Below, in pieces: positions 45,999-55,500 of a stretch of DNA of 64,000 bases. The position numbers and the translations under genes were made by a program. The notes beneath the pieces are model-generated. The model did not search any database, was not told the DNA's origin, and was given only the letters and a program-made list of their open reading frames with translations. Position 1 is the first letter of the stretch. Every line of letters begins with the position of its first letter. The DNA lies in assembly GCF_023195515.1 (NCBI RefSeq), contig NZ_JALPKR020000002.1:5619001-5683000 (forward strand), read 5' to 3'. Source of the stretch: Variovorax sp. S12S4 (GTDB taxonomy: Bacteria > Pseudomonadota > Gammaproteobacteria > Burkholderiales > Burkholderiaceae_C).

Positions 45999-46381
45999 GT
46001 CAGCGGGCTCCAGCCCGAAACAACCTTTTCGGTTTCGATTTCGCTCAGCAGCCAGCCGGCTTCAGCGTTGCCGTTCTTCTGCGATTCCGCAGCCCAATAG
46101 GCAGCCTTTGCAAGGTCGGTGCCGCTCATATAAAGGTCGTAGGCAAGGTTGTGCTGCGCAATGCTGTGGCCACCCTTGGCCGCCATCGAAAGCCAGTGCA
46201 TCGATTGATCGGGATCGGAGAAAGTGAAGGTGTAGTACAGCGAGAGCCGAAAGGCGGAGTCGGCATTGCCGGCTTCCGCCTTTGCCGCTAGTGCAAGGCG
46301 TTGCTCGTCAGTGAGCGCATAGCTCTGGGCACCAGAAATGGGAGAAAGAGAAGAGGCCGAAGCGGAAGCATCGTTTTCCAT
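45995..46381 (-). CDS. Sel1-like repeat protein, single unit
   Basis: 128 residues from ATG 46381, GGAG upstream. After a short Ser/Ala-rich start it reads PISGAQSYALTDEQRLALAA, KAEAGNADSAFRLSLYYTF, MHWLSMAAKGGHSIAQHNLA and AAYWAAESQKNGNAEAGWLL. This is one copy of the same roughly 100-residue module that occurs three times in the protein at 46743-47780, including the ISGAxSYxLTxEQ lead. Sel1 repeats form alpha solenoids for protein contact. There is no signal peptide here, unlike the long paralog, so the two would act in different compartments. Confidence 0.8.
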   Translation of the reverse strand: MENDASASASSLSPISGAQSYALTDEQRLALAAKAEAGNADSAFRLSLYYTFTFSDPDQSMHWLSMAAKGGHSIAQHNLAYDLYMSGTDLAKAAYWAAESQKNGNAEAGWLLSEIETEKVVSGWSPLT

Positions 46382-46407
46382 GAGCTGTTCTCCATTGCGT
46401 TAGGCGC

Positions 46408-46746
46408 TTAGCGGCTCCCCGCTTCGCGCAAGATCTCGCCCGATGTTCTAGAGGCGATGTACAACACCGAACGGCCGAGGCGGTTTGCATTGCCAAGGCC
46501 CTTCTTGCCCGGTTCGAGCTTTGCGACAAAGGCGATTCCGATGGTGTTTTCACCGTTCTCGTCCTCGCCGTTTTCACGCGTGCGCTCGCTGATCTGGATG
46601 TCGAAGTTCTTCAGGTCTTGCCCTGTCTGCGCAAAACGCTCATAAGCGTGGCCCAGGGCAATGGCAAGCGGCGTGGCGGCCTGCTCCTTCACTGCGGCGG
46701 TCACGAGTTCGGCACCCTGCCATCCATGTTTGGCGCAATTCATCAT
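46408..46746 (-). CDS. Unknown 112-residue protein between two Sel1-like genes
   Basis: The start (MMNCAKHGWQGAELVTAAVK) overlaps the stop of the long Sel1 gene by ATGA. The sequence looks alpha/beta: a helix to residue 45, then strand-like segments DLKNFDIQISERTREN and NTIGIAFVAKLEPGKKGLGN, with SVLYIASRTSGEILREAGS at the end. No family was recognised. No signal or membrane span. Its fixed place in the island suggests an immunity or accessory role; function not assigned. Confidence 0.7.
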   Translation of the reverse strand: MMNCAKHGWQGAELVTAAVKEQAATPLAIALGHAYERFAQTGQDLKNFDIQISERTRENGEDENGENTIGIAFVAKLEPGKKGLGNANRLGRSVLYIASRTSGEILREAGSR

Positions 46747-47780
46747 TGGCCGGGGATTTTCTGCAGGAGCCTGCCCGCATCTGCATCGCCGTTCCTGAGT
46801 GCCTCTCGGGCCCAGCGCGCCGCTTCCGCAAGGAAGGCACCGTCCATCTGCAGGACGACGGCGAGGTTGTATTGCGCCACCGCATGGCCCCCCTCTGCCG
46901 CCCGCCTGAGCCAGCGTCGCCCCTGGCCCCTGCCGTCCTGGTGCACGAAGTGGTGGTACTTCGAAAGGCGAAATGCGGCCTCGGAATCGCCAGCCTCAGC
47001 CTTTGCGACCAGCGCAGCCTGTTCTTCGACGCCAAGCGCGGCTGACTGGAGTGCCTCGATTTCGTGCAGGAGCCGGGCCGCATCCTTATCGCCGTTCTTG
47101 CGTGCCTCGGCGGCCCAATGCGTAGCTTGAGCGAGCTGCTCGCCCTCCATATACAGAGTGACCGCGAGATCGTATTGGGCCGACGCATGGCCGCCCTCTG
47201 CCGCCAGCTTGCGCCATTTCCGTGTTTGCACGCGGTCCTGATGCACGAAGTTGTAGTACCTCGAAAGCCGGAACGCCGCCCCGGCATCGCCGGCCTCTGC
47301 CTTCGCCACCGCCGCGGCCTGCTCTTCGGGCGTGAGCATGGTGGACTGTGCCGCCCTGATCGCGGCCAGAAGCCGGTCCGCATCCGCATTGCCGTTCCTG
47401 CGTGCCTCCTCGGCCCAGTGCGTCGCCTCCGCAAGGTCCTTGCCGCCCGTGCTCAGGTCGGAGGCAAGGTTGTATTGCGCCACCGCATGGCCGCTCTTGG
47501 CCGCCAGTTGCAGCCAGCGCAGTTGCTGCTCCTGGTCCCGGCGCACGAAGCCATGGTAGTTCGAAAGACGGAGCGCGGCCTCGGCATCACCAGCTTCGGC
47601 CTTCAGGGCCAGCACGGCCTGTTGTTCGGGCGTGAGGAAGTAGCTCGATGCGCCGGAAATCGGGGCCGCGGGGGTGTTGCTGTTGTCCATACCAAGGCAC
47701 TCCGTGAGATGCGAAAGAGAAATGACCAGTGCAAGCAAGGCCGGCACCGCGTGCAATGATGGATTGCGGGCCTGCTTCAT
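46743..47780 (-). CDS. Secreted or periplasmic Sel1-repeat protein, candidate immunity protein of RHS toxin 2
   Basis: 345 residues. The start is set at ATG 47780 because it overlaps the stop of RHS toxin 2 (ATGA). The first 28 residues are a signal peptide (VPALLALVISLSHLTECLG), with a Cys that is a poor lipobox. The rest holds three tandem modules of about 100 residues, each with AKAEAGDAxAAFRLSxYxxF, a WLxxAAxxGHAxAQYNLA repeat and AxWAxEAxxNGDxDAxRLL. Such Sel1 solenoids are known among immunity proteins of T6SS effectors. The predicted export would place it in the periplasm, so the toxin would need to pass there. Confidence 0.82.
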   Translation of the reverse strand: MKQARNPSLHAVPALLALVISLSHLTECLGMDNSNTPAAPISGASSYFLTPEQQAVLALKAEAGDAEAALRLSNYHGFVRRDQEQQLRWLQLAAKSGHAVAQYNLASDLSTGGKDLAEATHWAEEARRNGNADADRLLAAIRAAQSTMLTPEEQAAAVAKAEAGDAGAAFRLSRYYNFVHQDRVQTRKWRKLAAEGGHASAQYDLAVTLYMEGEQLAQATHWAAEARKNGDKDAARLLHEIEALQSAALGVEEQAALVAKAEAGDSEAAFRLSKYHHFVHQDGRGQGRRWLRRAAEGGHAVAQYNLAVVLQMDGAFLAEAARWAREALRNGDADAGRLLQKIPGQ

Positions 47781-50700
47781 GGTGGTGGCCTGAAGGTGCG
47801 CCATTTACCGGGGTCGGAGGTGTCCATCTTTCCATCCGCCGTCATACCGGCGGGTTGGGTTTTTCCGTTGGGCCAGATCCAGAGGAATTTGTCGGGTGCG
47901 CTCACCGGTGCGTTGAGCTCCGTCGCGAGCTTCTGTGCGAACGGTGCTTCACCCTTGCCGGTTTCGCACGACATCAACACCACGTGCTGCCCCTTTGTGT
48001 ACGAGGGATGAGACCGGATCTGCTCGGCCAACTCGACCGGCTTCACTGGCTGGCGCGACGCGTTTTGCATGATCGAGTCGTTCCCGTGCCCACCGACCGT
48101 GAAGGTGCCCGGCGGATTCGGAATGTTGTCTCCCGACGCTCGGATCGCCTCGTCATGCGGGAACATATTGATATCCACCAGCCCCAGCGGATCGATGCCC
48201 CGCACCGGGTTGTTGCCCACATACACATGCAGGTTGCGCCCGCCCGCCAGCCCCAGCGGATCGCGCGAGACATAGCGCCCGCTCGCCGGGTCGTAGTAGC
48301 GATGGCGGTTGTAGTGCAGGCCGGTTTCCGCGTCGAAATACTGGCCCTGAAAACGAATGGGATTCGCAAAGCCCGCACGCCGCCCGGCCTCGCTGATGAC
48401 TTCACGCGCCTCGCCCCAGGCCTTGTACTGCGCGGACCATGCCACGCGACCTTCGTAGTCGGTGAGTTCGTGCGGCGTGCCGAGGTGGTCGCATTGGTAG
48501 AAGGCGATTTCATCCCGGTTGAAGCCTTCGGCCTGGGGTTGTGCTTCGCCGTTCCAGAGCGGGTCTTGCTCGATGTCGTAGGCACCGCCGTTGGCGGCCA
48601 TCAACGCCTTTACGTCGGGCGTCTTGCTCAAGACGATGGCTTGCCCCTGGCGAACCTGCACCAGCGGCACGAAGGAGTTTCGCTCATGGATGTAGTGCAC
48701 GCTCCAGCCCCGGCCTTGCTGCTCTTGCGCACCCGCGATGGTCTGGGTGCTTTCGAAAGCCAGTGTGTCGCCGTCCCAACCGAACAGCGTCACGGCGTCG
48801 TGCGCGTGCTTGGATATGCGCCGGCCCATCGGGTCGTAGCTGAAGGTGGTGGCGGTGCCGTCTTCGCTGGTGGCGGCGGTCATGCGGCCGAAGCCGTCCC
48901 ATGCAAAGGCGGTCTTGCGGCCATTGCGCGTGCGCTCGACGAGGTTGCCATGCTCGTCGTAGCGATAGCGGGTGCCGGCATATTCCTTCAGCAGGTTGTC
49001 GAGCAGCTTGTGCGCCGCGGCCTGATCCGCCAAGGGCCCGGTGTTCGCCGGGCTGGCGATGTTGCCTGCCGGGTCGAAGGCAAACACCTCGCGGCCGAGG
49101 CGGCTGTTGGCCTCTACAAGGCGGTCGACGGGGTCGTAGCGGTAGCTGAAGTTGCCGTGGCGGCTGTCGCTGATGGCGACTAGATGGCCGGCCTTGTCGT
49201 AGCTGTAGCTGCGGCGCAGTTGCAGCGCCTCGATGGCGCCCGGCCGTGTTTGTGCGATGTCCTGCTGCAGCAACCGGCCGACGCCGTCGTAGCGCAGCCG
49301 TTGGCTGAGGCCGTTGTGCTGCTCGCGCAAGACTTCGCGGTGAAGATCGTCGCGCTCGAATCCCAGGATGTCTTCGCCGTCGAGCAGTAGGCCGTGCACA
49401 TGCCCGGAGCCGTAGGTCAGCCATTGGGTGGTGTGGCCGTCGGGCCGAATCGTTGCGACGCGCTGGTTGAGTTCGTCGTAGCGGTGCTGCCAGATTGCCG
49501 TGCGAGCGTTGGCAATGTAGTGGTGATGCTCACGCGTGAGGTTGCCGGCCGGGTCGTAGAACCACTGCAGCCGCGCATCGCGGTTGGCGGCCTCGATCAT
49601 TCGCCCATTGCCGTCGAATGCGAAGCGCTCGGTGTCCTCCCCGGCGGTGCGTTCGACGAGGCGCCCCATCGCGTCGGATTGCAGCTGCATCACGCGTGCG
49701 CCCTCTTCTACCGCCACAAGCCGGCCTGTGCCTTCCTCGTGCCGATAGCGAGTGGTCTTGCGGTCGAAGCCGGTTTCCTGGAGCAGCCGGCCCACCGGGT
49801 CGTAGCTGAAGCTGTAGCGGCTGCCGTTCTCGTTCTGCAGTTCGGTAAGCCGGCCGAGCAGATCCCACTGGTAGCTGAGCGATTGGCCCGCGGCGTCGGT
49901 GCGGCCGGACACAAGGCCCGAGCGCGTGTAGCTGTAGCGCCTTCTGCGCCCGAGCGGGTCGATGTGCGCGAGCAGCCGGCCTTCGGCGTCGTGCACGAAG
50001 TGTTCCCGCGTAGCGTCGGGCGAGGTGATTTCTTCCAGCTGACCGGGAGAGTTGCCGTCCCCACGCTGCACGAAGCCTTCACCCGACGGGCTGTAGCGGT
50101 AGCGGGTGGTCTGGCCCGCAGCGTCGATGGCCTTGATCGTCCGGCCGCGGCTGTCGTACTCCCAACGCCGGGTCTTGCCCGAACAATCGGTGAAGCTCGC
50201 AAGGAGGCCGCCGGGCGTGTAGCTCAGCAGCTTCGTACCGCCTTTGGCATCGGTCACGCGCACGGGCCGTCCGGCCTTGTCGTAGGCGTACTCGGTCTTG
50301 TGGCCCAGCGGATCGATCTCTTCCGTCAGGTGGCCCTGCGCGTCGTAGTCGCGCTTCCACACGCCGCCCTCGGCGTCGCGAATGCCGGTGAGGCGGTGCT
50401 GGCTGTCGTACTCGAAGTGCACCCGGCTGCCGTCGGCCCGGGTGTGCGCCTGCAGGTTGCCGTCTTCGTCGTAGGTGTAGTCGTCGGTGGTGCCGTCGGT
50501 ATGCACATGGCGCGTGACGTTCTTCGCGTCATCTCGAAAGAACCATTCCTCCAGCTTGTCGGGGTGGATGACGCGGTAGGTGTAGCCCTCGATGTCGTAG
50601 TAGTGCCAGGTCTCGCCCCCCAGCGCATCGGTGACGTAGGTCAGGCGGATGTTGGCGTCCCACTCCAACTGCAGCGCAAAGCTGCCGTCGTCGGACCACT

Positions 50701-52498
50701 CGCGCACGGCCTTGGCGTCGGCGCCGGTGCCGTCGTACTCGAGGTTCATGCCGCGGCCGGTGCGGTCGGTGTAGCGGGTGACCAGGTGGTGGCTGTAGGT
50801 GTAGCTCCAGCTGGCGCCGTTCTCGTCCTGCGCGGCAATCAGGTCATGTTCGGCGTCGTGCGTGTAGGCGGCCAGCTGGCGCACGACCTGGCCGTCCTTC
50901 AGCTCCCACAGCGACCGGATGAGGCCGGTCTTTGCATCGGGCTGCGTGCCCACGTGGGCCATGACCACGTCACCCTGCTTGCTGATGATGTCGCTGAGCA
51001 CTTGCTCGCCTGTAGAGGCGATCACGTGGTCGTAGCGCAGGCCGATGGACAGGCCGTCCTTGGCCTGTTGCGCCGCAAGACGGTAGCGGGGCTGGCTTTC
51101 CACGCGTTCGTAGATCTCTTGCCAGTCACCCTGCTTGCCGAAGTCCAGCGTCAACAACCTATCGCTAAGCTGGTTCAGAGTCAGGTCTTCGACGGCATCG
51201 CGATGCACCTGACCCACTGCCAGCATCGGATACGAGTGGCTGCGTCCGTCGACGCCGTGGTAGACCAGCCCGCCGTTCGGCGCAATGTCGATGCGTGTCA
51301 TGTACGGCGTAATCCACCTCGCACCCAGCATGCCGCGGTCGTAGGCATCCAGCTGGCTGCGATAGACGCGCGACCACGAGATCGGAAGCGGCGCGCTCAG
51401 AATGAAATCGGTATGCACGAAGCTCTCGCTGCCGGTCGCAAGGCTGATGGAGCCGCCAACTGCCGCGCGCGCCGGCCGGTTGCGGCAGCCTGGGTCGTTG
51501 CGGGCGGGTGCCTGCTTGCTGATGTGGCCGAGCGCGGCGCCGGGTTTGTCCTTGTCCGCCTGCGCTCCTTTTGCCGGCGGCACGATTGCCGCGCGCTGGG
51601 CCCGCTTGCGCAGCAGCGCAGCCTTGAGCTTGTGCAGCAACCACATGATGCTGGCCTGCGCCTCGCGGTCGGCCAGCTTCGACAACTGCCCGCGCAGCAG
51701 GCGCTTAAAGTCCAGCATCTGCGTGATGACGCCGTTGACCCGGCTCGCCACGCCGGCGGGCAGTTGGCTTGCCGCCGCCTTGGCCACGTAGTTGGCCGAC
51801 TCCTTGGTATAGCGCACCGCACTGCCCCACATGCGGCTCCAGGTGCTCTGCGTCTTCGGGTCGTGCACCTTCGTTTCTGCCACCCCTGGCTTGGCCACCG
51901 TGAACAGGTCCTTCTGCCCCACAACACGCCGCAGGATGTCCACCAGGTTGTCCACGATCTGGTCTGCCAGGTTCGCGCAGCGCTTCAGCATGTCTTCGAG
52001 CAGCGCAATGGCGCCATCAATGAACTTGTCCAGCTCGCCCATGATCGTCGCGTTCAAATGCCCGACCAGCACGACGACGATGGTCTCGCCCAGGTTCGAC
52101 GCCGCAGTTTTAAGCTGCTGCCTCACCAGGTGCAGCGTGGGCCGCAAACTCATGCGCGCTGCCGCCATGGTGGGCGGCAGCGGTATCAAACCAATGAGGT
52201 TGATGCCCAGGCTCACCCACGTCAGGAATGCTTCGACCCCGTCCTTGGCCTTTTTCTCGACGATGTTGATGATGTCCAGGAACACATCCACCAGCGCCAT
52301 GATGTTGCCGACGATTGGAATGCTGCCCAGCACCATCGTCAGCCGCTCGAGCGTGACATAGCCGCCGCTGAAGGAGCGCAGCCAGTCGTCCACCGCCTTG
52401 CTGGCGGCTGCAACGTCCTCCTTGACGATCGTGTTCAGGGGAGCGACCGCGGTCTGGGGTTCTCGTTGAGATGGTTGTTGTTGCGATCCTTCCGCCAT
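47777..52498 (-). CDS. RHS-repeat polymorphic toxin 2 with possible caspase-like tip
   Basis: 1573 residues, intact. Residues 1-300 are nearly the same as in toxin 1 (helical, hydrophobic LGSIPIVGNIMALVDVFLDI), with no PAAR domain seen. DUF6531-like GGSISLATGSESFVHTDFIL begins near 350; YD repeats follow to about 1330; the core has HRYYDPASGRYVSRDPLGLA and ends IDPLGL near residue 1438. The variable tip of 134 residues has FTVGGHGND (His1471) and QHVVLMSCETGKG (Cys1511), 40 residues apart, the His-Gly ... Ser-Cys arrangement of clan CD cysteine peptidases. It lies 60 bases after vgrG, so delivery on the VgrG spike is expected. Confidence 0.9.
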   Translation of the reverse strand: MAEGSQQQPSQREPQTAVAPLNTIVKEDVAAASKAVDDWLRSFSGGYVTLERLTMVLGSIPIVGNIMALVDVFLDIINIVEKKAKDGVEAFLTWVSLGINLIGLIPLPPTMAAARMSLRPTLHLVRQQLKTAASNLGETIVVVLVGHLNATIMGELDKFIDGAIALLEDMLKRCANLADQIVDNLVDILRRVVGQKDLFTVAKPGVAETKVHDPKTQSTWSRMWGSAVRYTKESANYVAKAAASQLPAGVASRVNGVITQMLDFKRLLRGQLSKLADREAQASIMWLLHKLKAALLRKRAQRAAIVPPAKGAQADKDKPGAALGHISKQAPARNDPGCRNRPARAAVGGSISLATGSESFVHTDFILSAPLPISWSRVYRSQLDAYDRGMLGARWITPYMTRIDIAPNGGLVYHGVDGRSHSYPMLAVGQVHRDAVEDLTLNQLSDRLLTLDFGKQGDWQEIYERVESQPRYRLAAQQAKDGLSIGLRYDHVIASTGEQVLSDIISKQGDVVMAHVGTQPDAKTGLIRSLWELKDGQVVRQLAAYTHDAEHDLIAAQDENGASWSYTYSHHLVTRYTDRTGRGMNLEYDGTGADAKAVREWSDDGSFALQLEWDANIRLTYVTDALGGETWHYYDIEGYTYRVIHPDKLEEWFFRDDAKNVTRHVHTDGTTDDYTYDEDGNLQAHTRADGSRVHFEYDSQHRLTGIRDAEGGVWKRDYDAQGHLTEEIDPLGHKTEYAYDKAGRPVRVTDAKGGTKLLSYTPGGLLASFTDCSGKTRRWEYDSRGRTIKAIDAAGQTTRYRYSPSGEGFVQRGDGNSPGQLEEITSPDATREHFVHDAEGRLLAHIDPLGRRRRYSYTRSGLVSGRTDAAGQSLSYQWDLLGRLTELQNENGSRYSFSYDPVGRLLQETGFDRKTTRYRHEEGTGRLVAVEEGARVMQLQSDAMGRLVERTAGEDTERFAFDGNGRMIEAANRDARLQWFYDPAGNLTREHHHYIANARTAIWQHRYDELNQRVATIRPDGHTTQWLTYGSGHVHGLLLDGEDILGFERDDLHREVLREQHNGLSQRLRYDGVGRLLQQDIAQTRPGAIEALQLRRSYSYDKAGHLVAISDSRHGNFSYRYDPVDRLVEANSRLGREVFAFDPAGNIASPANTGPLADQAAAHKLLDNLLKEYAGTRYRYDEHGNLVERTRNGRKTAFAWDGFGRMTAATSEDGTATTFSYDPMGRRISKHAHDAVTLFGWDGDTLAFESTQTIAGAQEQQGRGWSVHYIHERNSFVPLVQVRQGQAIVLSKTPDVKALMAANGGAYDIEQDPLWNGEAQPQAEGFNRDEIAFYQCDHLGTPHELTDYEGRVAWSAQYKAWGEAREVISEAGRRAGFANPIRFQGQYFDAETGLHYNRHRYYDPASGRYVSRDPLGLAGGRNLHVYVGNNPVRGIDPLGLVDINMFPHDEAIRASGDNIPNPPGTFTVGGHGNDSIMQNASRQPVKPVELAEQIRSHPSYTKGQHVVLMSCETGKGEAPFAQKLATELNAPVSAPDKFLWIWPNGKTQPAGMTADGKMDTSDPGKWRTFRPPP
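50332..51051. repeat. RHS near-identical block, copy 2
   Basis: Partner of 43272-43990. Contains the C6 run at 50616-50621 that serves as the reference for the missing base in copy 1. The block covers the first YD repeats after the DUF6531-like region. Confidence 0.85.
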
Positions 52499-52558
52499 TG
52501 CCCTGTTTTCCCTGTTGCCTGAGACGTCTTGTTATTCGAAATACACGCGGTGCCGCAC

Positions 52559-55500
52559 TCAGCCCACGAAGCCGGGAGTGCGACCCGCAAGCGCGGGATT
52601 GGTGCCAGCCGTGGCAATGCCCGTCTTGATGCCGGCCGGCATGCCGCCGCTCATCGCGCTGCCCGCCACATTCGCAATCCCGGCGACGGGTGCGCCCATC
52701 GGGCCGAGCCGCGCACCAGCCGCCTGCATTGCCATGCCTGTAGCGGCCTGGCTCGCCTGGCCCAGCAGCGCCTTGGCGCCGCCTTGCTGAATGGCCTGCG
52801 CGGCACCCACCGCCTGTTGCGCCATGCCGGCTGCCTGGGTGACTTGGCCGAGCATGCCCGCGGCCTTGCTGTTCATGCCGGCGACGCCCGCGAGCGCGCC
52901 CGCCGCGCCGCCGGCTGAACCAGCCAGTCCGGCAAGATTGCCCGCACTGCCGAGAACGCCCGACAGGCCCGACCCAGCGCCCGCCGCATCGGCGCCGCCG
53001 CCGGCAGGTTCCTTCGCCTTCCAGTCCTTGGGCGTGCCGAAATAGCTGCCCTCTTCCCACGGGTCGCGCGGGTCCTTGCCGAAGGTGACCTTCGCGGTAC
53101 CGATCGGCAGACCCGACACGCTTGCGAAGCCGTTGCGGTCGAAGGTGCCGGCGTGCGTGCCGCCCTCCGAATCGACCACGGTGAAGTCGCCCTGCGCAAC
53201 ACCCTGGTGCTTTTCGCCGGTGGGCTTGATGTACTGGTGGTACAGGTCGAGCTGGCCCTTGGGCAACTGCGGCGGGTTAGGCAGCGCGGGCTTGCCCTGA
53301 CTGGCCGGCCCCACCAGGCTGTGCACCGCCGCATGCTCGCGCCAGGTGCCCGAAGTGCCGTGCTCGATGCCGCCCGAGCTCCAGCGGCTGTAGCTGGAGC
53401 CGCCGTTGATGACCACCTCCTCTTTCGCGTGGATGGTGATCTTGTTGGCGGTTTGCGTAATGTTGAGCTTGGCAAGCACGTTAACGCTGTCCTTCAGCGC
53501 CTTGATGTCGATGTCCGCGCTGGCCGCCACCAGCCGCATGCCGGCCTTGGAGGCGAACATGCGGATGGCGCTCTGCACGCTCACCAGAAAGCTCTTGCCT
53601 GCGCTCACGCTGGTGTGGCCGCCGCTGGTGAGCGCCGTGTGCTCGTTGCTCACCACGTGCGTGGAGCCCTGCGCCACCGTTTGCAGGCCTTTGGCGCTCG
53701 CAAGCGTGAGATGCGGCTCCTGGAACTCGGGGAAATCGCCCTGCTCGCGGTTGCCGCCCTGCCCCTTGATGGCGTCGTTCTGCTCCTTCAGGCCCGTGGC
53801 AACTTCGTCCTGGTCGCCGGCATCGTGCGCCTGCGCAGCTTGTGCGGCTTCGCTCAGGCCTTCATGCAGGTCGCGCGCCTGCGTGAGCCGGCCGATGGTT
53901 TCGCCCATGTCGGTGGTGTGCGCCTGCGCATTGGGCCGCGGCTCGGTGGTCACCAGCAGGCCCTTGGCCGCGCGTGTCACGCCATGCCCGTCGGTGCGCA
54001 ATTCGAAGCCCTGCCCGCGCGGCTCCTTGCGCCCCGCGGTGTCTTCGATGCGCCCGATGTGCCCCACGCTCAGCTGGCTGGCCTGGTGGTCGCTGCGCAA
54101 CTGCGCCTGGATCTTTCCCTGGGTGTCGTCCAGCACCAGGTGATTGCCGCGCCCGCCGCCCAGTTCGCGGCTGCGAATGCCCGACAGATGCTTTTGCTCC
54201 GGCAATTGCCAGGCCGCCATGGTGTCGGCGTTGTAGACGCAGCCCGTCACGATCGGGAAGTCGGGATCTCCGTTGAGAAAGTCGACGATCACTTCCATGC
54301 CGATACGCGGCACCGACACCGCGCCGAAGGTGGCGCCCGCCCAAGCGGTGGACACACGCACCCAGCAGCTGGAGTTCTCGTCGTCCTTGCCCAGGCGGTC
54401 CCAGTGAAACTGCACCTTGATGCGGCCGTACTGGTCGGTCCAGATCTCTTCGCCGGCAGGCCCGACCACCATGGCCGTTTGCGGACCGCGGGTGCGCGGC
54501 TTGGGCGTGGTGCGCCGGGGCCGCCATGCAAGGCTGGTGGGCTGGGCATCGAAGGCAAAGCGCTGCACCGAGCCCTCTGTTGCTTCCGCGCCCTCGCTGG
54601 CCTGCAGGTTTTCCTGCAGGTGGTAGCTCACGCTCAGCAGCAGGTATTGGCGGTTCTGGTCGGACCTGGGATGGCCGGTGAGCCGCAGCGTGTGGCCGGT
54701 TGCGAGCTCGCGCAGGTTGGAGCGGCCGCTCGCACGGCTGCGCTGGCTCAGCTGCTCTTCGTTGCGGATGCGCGCGTAGGTTTCGCCGTCGGCGTGCTGC
54801 ACAAAGCCGCCGGGCCACTCGTAGTTCTCGTAGCTGTCGTGGTCGTGGCCGGGCGGCATCTGCCGCAGGTGCGAGAGGTCGGCCTTGGGCTTCTCGAAGT
54901 CGTAGTCGTTGTTGTAGTGATGGCCCGCACGCACCTCTTCCGCGGTTTCCCAGGCATAGATGCGCTCGCGCTGGCCCATGCCGGATTTTTCGAGCGGGTG
55001 AAAGCGCACCGATTCGCCGCCGGGCAGCGGCGCGTGCGAACTCGCAATGTCGTCCGCAAACACCAGCACGTGCTGCGAAGCCTCGTGCCGGAAGTAATAG
55101 TAGATGCCCTCGAGCTCGCACAGCCGCGAGATGAAGTTGAAGTCGCTCTCGTGGTACTGCACGCAGTAGTCCCAGCGGCGGTAGTCGCCCCGGCTGAGCT
55201 TCTTCTCGATGGGATAGCCGTAGCTGCCCAGCACTTCGGTCAATATGTCGGGAACGCTCTTGCCCTGGAAGATGCGGAAATCGCTGCGCCGCGTGGCAAG
55301 CCACAGCCAAGGCCGCAGTTGCAGTCGATAGAAGGAGTGGCGTGCGTCTTCCTGTTGCAGGCCAAACCGGGTCGCAATGCCGCCCAGGTAGCGCACGCCG
55401 CCGCTTTCGGTTTCCACCGCCACGGTCGACGCTTTGCCGAGCAGGGCTTTCGAGTCGATCGCGTTGGTGCTGCCAAGCAGGTCGATGTCGAAGGTGTAGA

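Noticed and set aside
49394..52522. Open frame of 1042 codons on the plus strand
   Set aside because: Antisense of RHS toxin 2. The repeats in the translation mirror the YD repeats of the real gene.
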